Of a DNA stretch of 64,000 nucleotides, positions 30,326 to 42,092 are shown piece by piece. The first letter of the stretch is position 1. Each line of letters opens with the position of its first letter. Position numbers and translations under genes: made by a program. This DNA is from Symsagittifera roscoffensis. Lineage: Eukaryota > Xenacoelomorpha > Acoela > Convolutidae. The notes beneath the pieces are model-generated. The model ran no database searches and was not told the DNA's origin. It saw nothing but the letters and a program-made list of their open reading frames with translations. The stretch spans positions 60,228,754-60,292,753 of the forward strand of contig NC_087065.1 of NCBI RefSeq assembly GCF_963678635.1, in the 5' to 3' direction.

Positions 30326-31637
30326 TCTGGCCATGATACACCATCTGCTGGCCATGAGGATGACGAAGCGGAAGAGCAACCCGTCCACGGAGCTATCCGA
30401 GGAAAGTCCATCGAGCAATTGGTTGGAGCAAGGCACCTGCTTGGCTCAACATAGTGGGATGGAAGGACATGTTTGCAACTTGGGGCACTGCCTGATTACG
30501 CTGAGCGAGCAGCATCGACAACTGGCACGACTGTACGGAAGATTGAGCATGTCGGATAAGAGTGGCATGGAGTTGGTCGCGGACTGTCATGGGGTGACGG
30601 ATGTAAACTTGACCACAGCCTTGGGATTTTGTAGCATGACGAGTTCGATAGAATCGCTTGAGCGCCTGGAGCGTGCCCATGAGCTAGTGACGTCCCTCAG
30701 CGTGGAAGTATTCCCTGGAGCATTGCAGACAGAGCAGAATATCGGAGGCTGGCGAGAAGCCCTGGGGAACGAAATGAATCTGAAGGATAGTGAAGCCTAT
30801 CATAAACCTACTGGTTCAAAATATCTGGTGGGTTCAGGATCCGCACCATATTGCAATAGTAGGTATCCTACACACATGGTGGTGATGGATGCGAGGACGC
30901 AGCAGGTGTTGATTGACCAACTTTTCTCTGTGCCAAAGTGCGTGAGGTTGGCCAGAATGTCGAAGAGGTCATATGATTTGTTGGCGAAGATCTTTCGGGC
31001 AGTCCCGAAGAGATCTGAAGGCGAGTTGCAAGACGTAGTGGGTGAAGAGTTCCTGAGATTGAACGAAGGTAATGTGAGTGAGTTCCAGAAGCAGAAAGCG
31101 AGTGGAGCGTTACCCACTGAATTCCCCACCATAGAAGAGAAAGACGATTTACACAGAATTATGATGGAGGTGGAACCGTTGCTGGGAGCCTCAGGGTATC
31201 GGACCCGAAGGAACATAGTGAGAACCCATGGGGAGTATCCTTGCCACTGCTTGGCGCAGACGTTGTGGTACCCCAAACGCGGGAATCTGATGCTAGTATG
31301 GGACGTGGATGAGTTGTACTCTACGGGGTTGCCCGATCAGAATCAACAGGTGTCAATCGTGGTGGTTAGTGCCATGCTGGCAGTGAGATGGTTGGAGGCT
31401 AACGCGGACACAAGTGAACAGGAGACGGCCGTGCCGACTCCTGAGCAGCTGAGCAACGTGAAGATGAGTCGTGAATTGGATATTTTCAGAACCACCCGCA
31501 AGGTTCTGAGAATACCCAAAGCCATTGAAAGAATATGGTCAAGGCAAAGGTTGATGCCTTGGTTCCGTGCAGTGACGACGTCATGGATGTATGAACGCGC
31601 GAAGCGTCATATGTCGAGGAATACCGGGAGCCTATAA
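30309..31637 (+). CDS. Unrecognised ORF of 442 codons (copy B)
   Basis: Same product as 11991-13319. ATG at 30309 lies inside the end of the previous ORF. The middle and C-terminal parts (LITLSEQHRQLARLYGRL, MVVMDARTQQVLIDQLF, RTHGEYPCHCLAQTLWYP, VSIVVVSAMLAVRWLEA) look like a folded protein. All three copies share the same overlaps at both ends, so the arrangement predates the duplications. Confidence 0.5.
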   Translation: MMSLHDLAMIHHLLAMRMTKRKSNPSTELSEESPSSNWLEQGTCLAQHSGMEGHVCNLGHCLITLSEQHRQLARLYGRLSMSDKSGMELVADCHGVTDVNLTTALGFCSMTSSIESLERLERAHELVTSLSVEVFPGALQTEQNIGGWREALGNEMNLKDSEAYHKPTGSKYLVGSGSAPYCNSRYPTHMVVMDARTQQVLIDQLFSVPKCVRLARMSKRSYDLLAKIFRAVPKRSEGELQDVVGEEFLRLNEGNVSEFQKQKASGALPTEFPTIEEKDDLHRIMMEVEPLLGASGYRTRRNIVRTHGEYPCHCLAQTLWYPKRGNLMLVWDVDELYSTGLPDQNQQVSIVVVSAMLAVRWLEANADTSEQETAVPTPEQLSNVKMSRELDIFRTTRKVLRIPKAIERIWSRQRLMPWFRAVTTSWMYERAKRHMSRNTGSL

Positions 31638-31947
31638 GAGAGCATTCCTGACGCACAGAAACGCGGTCACCACGGCGGTGAAGCGAGTAGCTGGAGCGCC
31701 TTGTGTAACTGAAGATGAGAAGAAAGAGGTCTTAAGAGCTGACCTAGAACGAAATGTGAGCCTATGTCTTCACAACAGCTTTTGCAGGAACCGGGAGCAA
31801 AAGGTGAATGTGGACCTGCTACCTTGTTGCAAACCGAGGCTGTTGGAACAGGAGAGTTGGGGCACGGCCCGCAACTCCATGGACATGCTGGAGAAAGTCC
31901 TAGAATACAGCGAAGCTGAAGACCAGGATGGAGAAGCAATGGAATGA
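31591..31947 (+). CDS. Unrecognised C-terminal segment (copy B, first unit)
   Basis: Same as 13273-13629 with single residue changes (for example Asn to Ser in LCLHNSFC and Asn to Tyr near the end). It is the last coding piece before the non-coding region. Confidence 0.45.
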   Translation: MNARSVICRGIPGAYKRAFLTHRNAVTTAVKRVAGAPCVTEDEKKEVLRADLERNVSLCLHNSFCRNREQKVNVDLLPCCKPRLLEQESWGTARNSMDMLEKVLEYSEAEDQDGEAME

Positions 31948-33643
31948 AGATGATGGAACGAAAAGGACAGGTGAAGACGTGAGCAAGAAAAGAAGAGAAG
32001 GAGAAAAAAACTTGATTGTCTTTGTGTGTTAAAACTTAAACCAATCAACCAAGTTTGATTATTGAACTTGTTAAACTTTTTGTTTTGATTTAGTTTGGTC
32101 AAACCGAACTTTGAAAATTGTTACAATTGTTAAAATTGTTGAAAGAGAAATTTAGTTATACTACTTATGTATAAATATAGAACATAGGTGAGTATATTTA
32201 CCTATTTAAACACAACTGAAGTTTTTAACCTGTATGAGACACAATTTCACTGTGTGGCGACATGGTAAGTTTGAGTAAACTCGCTAGAGAAGGGTGAATA
32301 ACTCTATAACTTTCCTAGCCACAGAGTTTCTTAGTTTTAATATTGAAAGGACTGCATAAATAACTGATTATACTTGGTGAGTGACGTTAAGTTAATTTTA
32401 GCGGGTGCGTGGCCGTGCCACGTCCCCACTTTTTAATCACAAAGAGCGAAAAGAAGTTTTATGGCAAGACGACGTAAGTAGTCAGAAAAGAAATTTTATC
32501 TAGGACACTCCTCATGGTGCAAATTTTGTGAAAATCTTGAAAGGCAGTGAGATGTAGTACGATGCCATTTGTGAACACGTAGTGAGTTGAGGTGGAGTAG
32601 ATAAATTTCATTTTCTTATGCGATTTGTAAGGTTGATTACAGAGAACTGGAACACTACTTGACGATAATCCGGTGTTATGCGATCAATAGGGACATTGAT
32701 GGGGACTTGTCCGGGGAGTATGTGCCATTCCGCCAGATAGGCTCAGCGCAACCTTCCGGCGACACGAAAGAAAACGAATAGAGGCCTTACTAACGAAAAA
32801 GTATTGCGAAGGAGGGTAGGAATATTCTAGAATTTTTATTTTTAAAATTTTGATTGAAGAGTGAATATTTCTGAGAAATAGAAAAAGACGGCCATTTTGA
32901 CTGAAAGGGACGAAAAAACAGAACAACGACAAATATTGTGGAAAACGGTCGCACAAGAGACGAGAAATACGAAGCCTCTTATCGTGGCAACAACACACGA
33001 TAAGACTCCTAGCAGTGGATATTAGTGGAGAAGGAAGCTTCAGTGGGGAAGGAATATTCCACGGAACCCTCCCGTGCCACAAATTGGGAGAGATAACAGC
33101 GTTATCTCGGGAAGATTACGGGAGCGGAGGCTTGGTCCCCCAGAGACTGATGTATGTGAAGGGACTATTTAGAACTGACTTTGTAGCTACTTGGATGTCG
33201 TAGAACTTTGAATTAACACCGGTATTATTTGATATTTTAGAAAATGAGTAGCTAGAAAGAGGAAAGGGTCAATCCATCTCCAATGGATTTAATATAGAAC
33301 TGTCACACAAAAACATAATAAAATAGGTTGTTCGAGCCGTGTTTTTAATAGCAATCACGTAGTCTGAGGATCCGAGACTCAGCTATTTGGTTGTGTTCGC
33401 ATGTAAACGAAAGCTGATCAAAAGTCGTTTGACTGATGGCCTAAAAAAAGTAACTTTTTACTTAGCCCTAAACAGACCACAAAATCAACTGGCAAGGTCG
33501 AGACGGTGAAAAACGAGTAGGATTAAGGTAACTGACGCCTGCCAGTCGTTATTAGGTACTTTTTCTACGCTCCGTCGCTGTGTAGTATTTGAGCGAATAA
33601 TACAAAAACCACACGGAGTGTTCAAGCAAAGAATGCTTAAAAC
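31948..33643 (+). other. Non-coding region after the accessory ORFs (copy B, first unit)
   Basis: Matches 13630-15330 of copy A, with the same TATA-like stretch, the hairpin at 32408-32422 and the foldback-arm relative near 33270. It ends abruptly at AACCTT, where the second tandem unit begins. Confidence 0.6.
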
Positions 33644-33914
33644 CTTGCAACAGAACAGAAGCGTCACGGGAGAAGATAAGGTGGCGACGGATGCGGGTGA
33701 GTGTAAGCAGTATTGTGGTATGCCCTTGCTGACAGATTTGGCTGTCATGATGCGGATCGATCCGTTGGCTCTGATTCACGGACTGCCGAAATTCGTCACG
33801 GTGATGTATGGACAGGAATTCTGTGATGTATGTCAACCTGGTCTCAGTCGTGGATTGTTCCGTGCTGAATTGGGTAGAGCAGAGGGAGTTGAGAGGGCTG
33901 GCCAGCGACGATAG
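33644..33914 (+). pseudogene. End of helical segment, N-terminally truncated (copy B, unit 2)
   Basis: Repeats 27179-27449. The open frame extends back into non-coding DNA (from 33618), creating a short artificial start. It reads DAGECKQYCGMPLL and goes out of frame near 33815 like unit 1. Confidence 0.45.
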
Positions 33915-34653
33915 GCTGTTCGGGGGAATAGCGGAGCCAGGTTGGGTGTTGATGGATTTCAACAACCACTTCAAGTGCCGAATGGACCGTGAGGACCTTT
34001 CCCACATCCAGTTTAACCCGAAGCTTTGGAATCTGAGACCAGTAGTGAAAGATACAGGAGCGGCAATGAGAGTCCCACTCTTGCCAGAAGCGTACGCACA
34101 CGCAAAAGAGAACCAGCAAGCGTGGCTTTCCGGGTCCAGGCCGCTGCCGGACCAATGCCCTCGATATCCACCGATAAGGAGGATGTTGTTGGGAGTCACA
34201 TCTCCCGTCATTGCCCGTGATGCAGAGAAGAGAATGCTGAAGTGGAGTGAAGGGATGGAGCCGCGCTTCATCAGTTCGAATGTTGCAGCCGCGCACACCT
34301 TTGACTTCTCATTTCCTGATGCTTGGAGTAGGAAAAAGATCAAGGCACTACATTCCAGGAGACCAGAGGTCTCGGCTGAAATGTGGAAGGAGGTGTATAC
34401 TCCCACAGATGACTTATCAAGACTGAAGTGGTCAGGAGAAGTGAAAGTAGTGATGCTGGAAGTGGCAAAGGAGAGCAGAGGAGGCTCATACATAACGATA
34501 GAGGACCTGGCACCACATGGCGTGGAGTCCGTAGAATTCCTGGTGAACGATGAATTGTTTTATCACGCAGGAGACATGACCGTACCGGCGCGCCCGGACT
34601 CGGGCATAGACACACGACAAGACCCTTCAGGACCCAAGCCGACCGAAACTTGA
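33808..34653 (+). pseudogene. Unrecognised acidic segment, frameshifted (copy B, unit 2)
   Basis: Equivalent to 27343-28190. A 4-base direct duplication around 34640 (CCGACCGA where unit 1 has CCGA) shifts the frame and stops it at 34653, just before the Asp-rich linker. Confidence 0.5.
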
Positions 34654-34669
34654 TGCAGATGACGATGAA

Positions 34670-35461
34670 TTGATGGATCAGGACGATAACGATAACGACA
34701 TCGAGGGAAAGACGGGAAAACCGGGTGAAACGGATCTAGGAGCGTTGGAGAGAGACTTGCTAGAATACAGGTTCAGCGAAGACGACGATGGGGAAGTCGA
34801 TGGGAGTCTATTGCTGATGACGCCATCGTCTTTCATGTCCCCTACAAAGGAGGCGTCGGCCGACTTATCCCCGATGGACCCAATAAGTCAGGCGAGAGAG
34901 TGCCGAAGCAGGGATCCGCAAAGATTGCTCCATGAGTCAACGAGGAGGAGAAAAATCGAAGAGTCAATGAGGGTATCCTTCCTGAGTACGCTACCGGAAG
35001 AGGAATGGGAGAGATATCAAAGTGAACTAGAAGGCAAGACAGGGGCAACCTTGAGCCGAGTGAACTTCATGGAAAGGTCATGGGACGTGATACGAAGATA
35101 TGGGACGCAGTCCATAATGAAGGTGGGATTGAACCAACCCATCATGCGTGAGGTCCTGGAGAAGATGGTGAACTCCATGGAGTCTGATGTTCTGGCCGAG
35201 TCAGTTACAGAAGACAGTGCCGATGATCAGCAGGTCACAAAGAAATTACCCGTTAGACGAGCCAGAAAGGGGCTGAAGCGACTAAAAGGGAAGACAGGAA
35301 GTCGAGCCGTGAACCCGAGAGTGGTGAAGTCGAAAGCCAGCGCAGTGGTGGCCTCTCTGACGAGCGCAGGTCGTTCAGGCGAGAGCGGGCAAGGAGATGG
35401 TGCGACACTGACCGGGGGAGAAAAAGAGAATCTGATACCCCTATGCTCTTGGCAGGTCTGA
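34670..35461 (+). pseudogene. Asp-rich linker and basic patch segment (copy B, unit 2)
   Basis: Resumes the frame lost at 34640. Equivalent to 28201-28992 with the same four-C frameshift at its end. Residues include DQDDNDNDIEGK and RRARKGLKRLKGK. Confidence 0.5.
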
Positions 35462-36183
35462 CCACGACAGCCATGAAATCAAAGAAGACAGCACGAACCC
35501 TGGCAGACACTAAGCTAGAGATGGAGATCATCAGTCAGTGTGGATCTGGAGGACTTGAAGATTACAGGCCCTCGCGAACCAACATGGCCAAGTTGAAACT
35601 GGGGGGACAACTCGACGTGGTCGAGCACAGTCGAGTCACTGTGCCGGAATCGGTCCACATGGGAGATCCGGCAGGGGGTTATGTGGAGATGTTGAAAGCG
35701 AGGAACTCCGCGAGAGGGCACCTGATGGCTTGGAGCGAGAAGCGAGCCATGCAGGAATATCTGAAAGGGCTTACGGAGAATTCTAACTTAAATCGGAAAG
35801 AATACGGCACGGCAATTTCCTCGGAAGCGAACGAAATCGGATTGGAAAAACTACTAGAAACTTCTTGGAGGGCGGCCCTCCAGAGATACTTCGACGAGAA
35901 GATGCATGCACCTGCGATGGTGGCAGCGTACCTGGCTCATCCGTGCACGAGAACTGATCTGCAAGTACGGTTGGCTTGGTGCTTGATGGGCATCAAGAAG
36001 GCAGAATATGAAGCCAGTAATGATTCGAAATTACAGGAACAGGAGCTGGAGTTGATGAAAGCTCTGCGAGCGTTGATTTCAAAAGACGATTCTGCGATAG
36101 CATGGGCTAAGCGTAAGGATGCCCTTTGCTTTGTCAGGTTCTTGTGGATTGTATCCCCACTCCTGTTTTGGGAGAATGCATAA
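35443..36183 (+). pseudogene. Continuation of acidic segment (copy B, unit 2)
   Basis: Repeats 28974-29714 with one visible residue change (His-to-Glu-type difference at the DVVEHS position, where this unit agrees with copy A). Confidence 0.5.
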
Positions 36184-36794
36184 AGATCATTCTGCAAAAG
36201 GGAGTTGATTGCGAAAGAAACTTCCTTAGGGCACTCCTGGAACTATATCAGGATATGCCGTTGACTGTACCAAATAGGGAGTCGAATGACATGGAGAGCT
36301 ATCGCAAGTTGGAAGAAGTGAGAAGATATTCCAACAAAGAATTGAAAGTGAACCGGGAGTTGATTGAAGCAGTCAGGGGACAAAAAGACTTTGCAACACT
36401 AGGGAAACTGAAGTCATTCCAATATAAGTCTGGCATACCGGGGATGGCGTATAATCCCTTCGTGAATGAAGAAGCCAGGGAAGCGTACTTCGACTATGAG
36501 CAAGTCATAGTACTCAATTTCTGGGTTGAACGGATTAAAGAAACTGGAATGCTGATGGTGGAACAACCCAAGCTGGGAATTATCTTGGAAGGACGAGTGG
36601 TCGAACCCTCGGTTCCCCAGCTAAAGGGGCAAATGAGTTTTGATTGTGGTTCTTGGGACGGTCCCTTGAAAACCAGTCTAGTAACGATGTGGGAGGAACT
36701 CATGAAGCCTTCTTGGTGTCCTCATCCTAACGCCGGTTTAATCTGGGACATGACGGCGGATATCACGTTAGACCTAGATGATGAGTCTACATGA
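36126..36794 (+). CDS. Unrecognised ORF of 222 codons (copy B, unit 2)
   Basis: Same protein as 29657-30325; no difference in the reading was noticed. No domain recognised. Confidence 0.5.
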   Translation: MLCQVLVDCIPTPVLGECIKIILQKGVDCERNFLRALLELYQDMPLTVPNRESNDMESYRKLEEVRRYSNKELKVNRELIEAVRGQKDFATLGKLKSFQYKSGIPGMAYNPFVNEEAREAYFDYEQVIVLNFWVERIKETGMLMVEQPKLGIILEGRVVEPSVPQLKGQMSFDCGSWDGPLKTSLVTMWEELMKPSWCPHPNAGLIWDMTADITLDLDDEST

Positions 36795-38106
36795 TCTGGC
36801 CATGATACACCATCTGCTGGCCATGAGGATGACGAAGCGGAAGAGCAACCCGTCCACGGAGCTATCCGAGGAAAGTCCATCGAGCAATTGGTTGGAGCAA
36901 GGCACCTGCTTGGCTCAACATAGTGGGATGGAAGGACATGTTTGCAACTTGGGGCACTGCCTGATTACGCTGAGCGAGCAGCATCGACAACTGGCACGAC
37001 TGTACGGAAGATTGAGCATGTCGGATAAGAGTGGCATGGAGTTGGTCGCGGACTGTCATGGGGTGACGGATGTAAACTTGACCACAGCCTTGGGATTTTG
37101 TAGCATGACGAGTTCGATAGAATCGCTTGAGCGCCTGGAGCGTGCCCATGAGCTAGTGACGTCCCTCAGCGTGGAAGTATTCCCTGGAGCATTGCAGACA
37201 GAGCAGAATATCGGAGGCTGGCGAGAAGCCCTGGGGAACGAAATGAATCTGAAGGATAGTGAAGCCTATCATAAACCTACTGGTTCAAAATATCTGGTGG
37301 GTTCAGGATCCGCACCATATTGCAATAGTAGGTATCCTACACACATGGTGGTGATGGATGCGAGGACGCAGCAGGTGTTGATTGACCAACTTTTCTCTGT
37401 GCCAAAGTGCGTGAGGTTGGCCAGAATGTCGAAGAGGTCATATGATTTGTTGGCGAAGATCTTTCGGGCAGTCCCGAAGAGATCTGAAGGCGAGTTGCAA
37501 GACGTAGTGGGTGAAGAGTTCCTGAGATTGAACGAAGGTAATGTGAGTGAGTTCCAGAAGCAGAAAGCGAGTGGAGCGTTACCCACTGAATTCCCCACCA
37601 TAGAAGAGAAAGACGATTTACACAGAATTATGATGGAGGTGGAACCGTTGCTGGGAGCCTCAGGGTATCGGACCCGAAGGAACATAGTGAGAACCCATGG
37701 GGAGTATCCTTGCCACTGCTTGGCGCAGACGTTGTGGTACCCCAAACGCGGGAATCTGATGCTAGTATGGGACGTGGATGAGTTGTACTCTACGGGGTTG
37801 CCCGATCAGAATCAACAGGTGTCAATCGTGGTGGTTAGTGCCATGCTGGCAGTGAGATGGTTGGAGGCTAACGCGGACACAAGTGAACAGGAGACGGCCG
37901 TGCCGACTCCTGAGCAGCTGAGCAACGTGAAGATGAGTCGTGAATTGGATATTTTCAGAACCACCCGCAAGGTTCTGAGAATACCCAAAGCCATTGAAAG
38001 AATATGGTCAAGGCAAAGGTTGATGCCTTGGTTCCGTGCAGTGACGACGTCATGGATGTATGAACGCGCGAAGCGTCATATGTCGAGGAATACCGGGAGC
38101 CTATAA
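36778..38106 (+). CDS. Unrecognised ORF of 442 codons (copy B, unit 2)
   Basis: Same protein as 30309-31637; the two readings look identical, which dates the tandem duplication as recent. Confidence 0.5.
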   Translation: MMSLHDLAMIHHLLAMRMTKRKSNPSTELSEESPSSNWLEQGTCLAQHSGMEGHVCNLGHCLITLSEQHRQLARLYGRLSMSDKSGMELVADCHGVTDVNLTTALGFCSMTSSIESLERLERAHELVTSLSVEVFPGALQTEQNIGGWREALGNEMNLKDSEAYHKPTGSKYLVGSGSAPYCNSRYPTHMVVMDARTQQVLIDQLFSVPKCVRLARMSKRSYDLLAKIFRAVPKRSEGELQDVVGEEFLRLNEGNVSEFQKQKASGALPTEFPTIEEKDDLHRIMMEVEPLLGASGYRTRRNIVRTHGEYPCHCLAQTLWYPKRGNLMLVWDVDELYSTGLPDQNQQVSIVVVSAMLAVRWLEANADTSEQETAVPTPEQLSNVKMSRELDIFRTTRKVLRIPKAIERIWSRQRLMPWFRAVTTSWMYERAKRHMSRNTGSL

Positions 38107-38416
38107 GAGAGCATTCCTGACGCACAGAAACGCGGTCACCACGGCGGTGAAGCGAGTAGCTGGAGCGCCTTGTGTAACTGAAGATGAGAAGAAAGAGGTC
38201 TTAAGAGCTGACCTAGAACGAAATGTGAGCCTATGTCTTCACAACAGCTTTTGCAGGAACCGGGAGCAAAAGGTGAATGTGGACCTGCTACCTTGTTGCA
38301 AACCGAGGCTGTTGGAACAGGAGAGTTGGGGCACGGCCCGCAACTCCATGGACATGCTGGAGAAAGTCCTAGAAAACAGCGAAGCTGAAGATCAGGATGG
38401 AGAAGCAATGGAATGA
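38060..38416 (+). CDS. Unrecognised C-terminal segment (copy B, unit 2)
   Basis: Same as 31591-31947 except that the last part agrees with copy A (Asn near the end). Confidence 0.45.
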   Translation: MNARSVICRGIPGAYKRAFLTHRNAVTTAVKRVAGAPCVTEDEKKEVLRADLERNVSLCLHNSFCRNREQKVNVDLLPCCKPRLLEQESWGTARNSMDMLEKVLENSEAEDQDGEAME

Positions 38417-40151
38417 AGATGATGGAACGAAAAGGACAGGTGAAGACGTGAGCAAGAAAAGAAGAGAAGGAGAAAAAAACTTGATTGTCTTTGTGTGTTA
38501 AAACTTAAACCAATCAACCAAGTTTGATTATTGAACTTGTTAAACTTTTTGTTTTGATTTAGTTTGGTCAAACCGAACTTTGAAAATTGTTACAATTGTT
38601 AAAATTGTTGAAAGAGAAATTTAGTTATACTACTTATGTATAAATATAGAACATGGGTGAGTATATTTACCTATTTAAACACAACTGAAGTTTTTAACCT
38701 GTGTGAGACACAATTTCACTGTGTGGCGACATGGTAAGTTTGAGTAAACTCGCTAGAGAAGGGTGAATAACTCAATAACTTTCCTAGCCACAGAGTTTCT
38801 TAGTTTTAATATTGAAAGGACTGCATAAATAACTGATTATACTTGGTGAGTGACGTTAAGTTAATTTTAGCGGGTGCGTGGCCGTGCCACGTCCCCACTT
38901 TTTAATCACAAAGAGCGAAAAGAAGTTTTATGGCAAGACGACGTAAGTAGTCAGAAAAGAAATTTTATCTAGGACACTCCTCATGGTGCAAATTTTGTGA
39001 AAATCTTGAAAGGCAGTGAGATGTAGTACGATGCCATTTGTGAACACGTAGTGAGTTGAGGTGGAGTAGATAAATTTCATTTTCTTATGCGATTTGTAAG
39101 GTTGATTACAGAGAACTGGAACACTACTTGACGATAACCCGGTGTTATGCGATCAATAGGGACATTGATGGGGACTTGTCCGGGGAGTATTTGCCATTCC
39201 GCCAGATAGGCTCAGCGCAACCTTCCGGCGACACGAAAGAAAACGAATAGAGGCCTTACTAACGAAAAAGTATTGCGAAGGAGGGTAGGAATATTCTAGA
39301 ATTTTTATTTTTAAAATTTTGATTGAAGAGTGAATATTTCTGAGAAATAGAAAAAGACGGCCATTTTGACTGAAAGGGACGAAAAAACAGAACAACGACA
39401 AATATTGTGGAAAACGGTCGCACAAGAGACGAGAAATACGAAGCCTCTTATCGTGGCAACAACACACGATAAGACTCCTAGCAGTGGATATTAGTGGAGA
39501 AGGAAGCTTCAGTGGGGAAGGAATATTCCACGGAACCCTCCCGTGCCACAAATTGGGAGAGATAACAGCGTTATCTCGGGAAGATTACGGGAGCGGAGGC
39601 TTGGTCCCCCAGAGACTGTTGTATGTGAAGGGACTATTTAGAACTGACTTTGTAGCTACTTGGATGTCGTAGAACATTGAATTAACACCGGTATTATTTG
39701 ATATTTTAGAATATGAGTAGCTAGAAAGAGGAAAGGGTCAATCCATCTCCAATGGATTTAATATAGAACTGTCACACAAAAACATAATAAAATAGGTTGT
39801 TCGAGCCGTGTTTTTAATAGCAATCACGTAGTCTGAGGATCCGAGACTCAGCTATTTGGTTGTGTTCGCATGTAAACGAAAGCTGATCAAAAGTCGTTTG
39901 ACTGATGGCCTAAAAAAAGTAACTTTTTACTTAGCCCTAAACAGACCAGAAAATCAACTGGCAAGGTCGAGACGGTGAAAAACGAGTAGGATTAAGGTAA
40001 CTGACGCCTGCCAGTCGTTATTAGGTACTTTTTCTACGCTCCGTCGCTGTGTAGTATTTGAGCGAATAATACAAAAACCACAAGGAGTGTTCAAGCAAAG
40101 AATGCTTAAAACCTTCAGGACTTTTAAATTGAATAACATGTGATTGTTGTT
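38417..40151 (+). other. Non-coding region after the accessory ORFs (copy B, unit 2)
   Basis: Third copy of this region, with the hairpin at 38877-38891. Unlike unit 1 it continues, as copy A does, through AATTGAATAACATGTG into the foldback element. Confidence 0.6.
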
Positions 40152-41697
40152 TGTAACAGTCGCGTACTTAAGTCACAGAAGAGGCTAACAGAAATAGGCC
40201 CTACAACCATTGGTTCAAGATATAGGAACACTATCTTTTGTGCTTTTCTACCTCGGTCGGAGCCATTTCGGTTCATTTACGACATGAGACTACAAACCGT
40301 GTTACATCTTAAAGGTTACTACCAAAAAACCCCCACTCTAGAACTAAGAACACCCCCATGGTCAGGTCTCAAAATACCTAAAACAAGCAAACGCCAATAA
40401 AAACAGGGTCGGAACGTAAGCACACCCTTCCTTTTTATTGGACAGTGGACCTTTGATCCATTTCTGATGGATCAACCTAAAAAATCGTCTTAACTCAACA
40501 TAATCTCATAAAATACACTCAACAAAATTAAATAAGGTACTCACATACAGACACGACCTCTAGAATTGAGTAACTATTAATGGTAAAGCAACTCTAGAAC
40601 TGATTTAGGGTGATTTTAACATAACTCGAAAAGTTTTGAAAGATTAAGTTTAACTCAATAAGTTTTCCTTTTATCACTCGGGTCCAACTGATCGTTCTTC
40701 TTTATCGCTCTTCTTGAACTTTTGATTTCCTATCGGGAACACGAAAACTCTACTCGCATATCGCATAATTCTGGTACAATTGCGAATATCAATTTTACTC
40801 TCGTTTCTTCTGACAATTTTCACGCGATTATAATTTGAATCTTCTGTCTGACTTCTTCTCTTATTTTAAGTTGTCGCGAGAAAGGCTCATTTCGAAATTT
40901 TGAAAAATTGCCATTGTTTCCAAAACTTAAGGTTAAATGTGCCAGTCCGTCATATTTGGACGTTTGACCTGGAACAACGCGAGAAACATGATTTTGGGGT
41001 GAAATGGAATTTTTCAAAAATTCGAATTGGGCATGTCATGCTCAACTTTCTCGCGACATCTGAAAATCTCAGAAGTATAAGATCAGAATAACCAAACTAC
41101 AATCGCGAGAAAGTGGTCAAAAAAAGCAGCGGGAAATTGCTATTTGCAATTTCCAGATATAATATCAAGCCAGAGTAGAGCTGTCCTCTCCTGAAATAGA
41201 AGGCAGAACGATTGCAAACCAAGAAGATGCAAATTAGAAGTGGACCAGAGTGAAACTTCGGTGGAAAGGTGGACAGCCGAAGTCTCCCAATGGTCCAACC
41301 CCAAAATTCGATACTCAAATTGAAACTCATTCTCCCAAGTTAAAACTCATTGATTCAACTTTTCTCAAGTTATATTTAATTCCAGTTATGCTAGAGTTGC
41401 TAGTTAATTTAGTTACTCCAATTCTCGAGTGCGTTGGTATTTGAGTACCCAATTTAGTTTTCTTGAGTGTGTTTTATAATTGTTATGTTGAGGTAAGGAG
41501 AGTTTTAGGTTGATCCATTTAAAATGGATCAAAGTTCCACTGTCTAATAAAAAGCAACTAAAACGGAATGTTCCGACCCTGTTTTTAACGGCGTTCGCGT
41601 ATTTTGGGTATTTTGATACCTAAGCATGGGGACGTTCTTATTTTCTAGAGTGGGGGGTATTTTGGTAGTGGTCTTTAAACTGTAACGAGGATTCTAG
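40152..41697. mobile_element. Foldback element, right end truncated (copy B)
   Basis: Equivalent to 15366-16926. A 15-base deletion lies near 40882. The outer left end reads TGTAACAGTCGCG, closer to the complement of the intact right end than the copy A left end is. At 41697 the right arm is cut and joined to the middle of an LTR-like block with a shared TAG. Confidence 0.7.
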
Positions 41698-42092
41698 ATA
41701 CCCTGGTCGGATCGGGTGGGGGGATCCGAAATAGACAGTTTTTGGAGCCTAGAAGGAGAATACCCAATAAAAGCGTTATTATGGGGGAGGAAAACGCGTG
41801 ACAATCAAGTACCAGACATTTTTTTTCACGAAAAGACGACATTGGTCACCTTTGAATTTTAGGTGGGTTCATTTTTCTGTTTTTCATCATTTTTCTCACT
41901 TGAGTTTTTACGTTTTCAGTACTAGATTTAACGGTTTTAGACAAATAGGTGATCACAAGACACCTGCTAACAAGTTGGGTTTTCAACTTGCATCGGGATT
42001 AATAAGGGAGATAAATACAGGGAGCTAGTAATTGAAACTTTTGGCCAGTAAATTTGGGTTTTGGGAAAGTTTTTATACTAGAACTCAAAAAG
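41698..42092 (+). repeat. LTR-like block 2, 5' truncated
   Basis: Starts at ATACCCTGGTCGGATCGG, equivalent to 18208, so the G-run tract and the first part of the LTR (where a U3 promoter would be) are missing. It leads to the PBS-like site at 42093. Confidence 0.5.

Larger units (their letters stand above)
27179..33643 (+). repeat. Tandem duplication, unit 1 (period 6465 bases)
   Basis: The sequence from CTTGCAACAGAACAG at 27179 reappears at 33644 directly after AAAAC in the non-coding region. The units are nearly identical throughout. The junction shares only about three bases (CTT) between its two parents. Confidence 0.9.
33644..40110 (+). repeat. Tandem duplication, unit 2
   Basis: Second unit of the 6.47-kb duplication. 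After a 4-base insertion at about 34640 the offset becomes 6469. It ends where unit 1 ended, but here the sequence runs on into the foldback element as in copy A. Confidence 0.9.
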
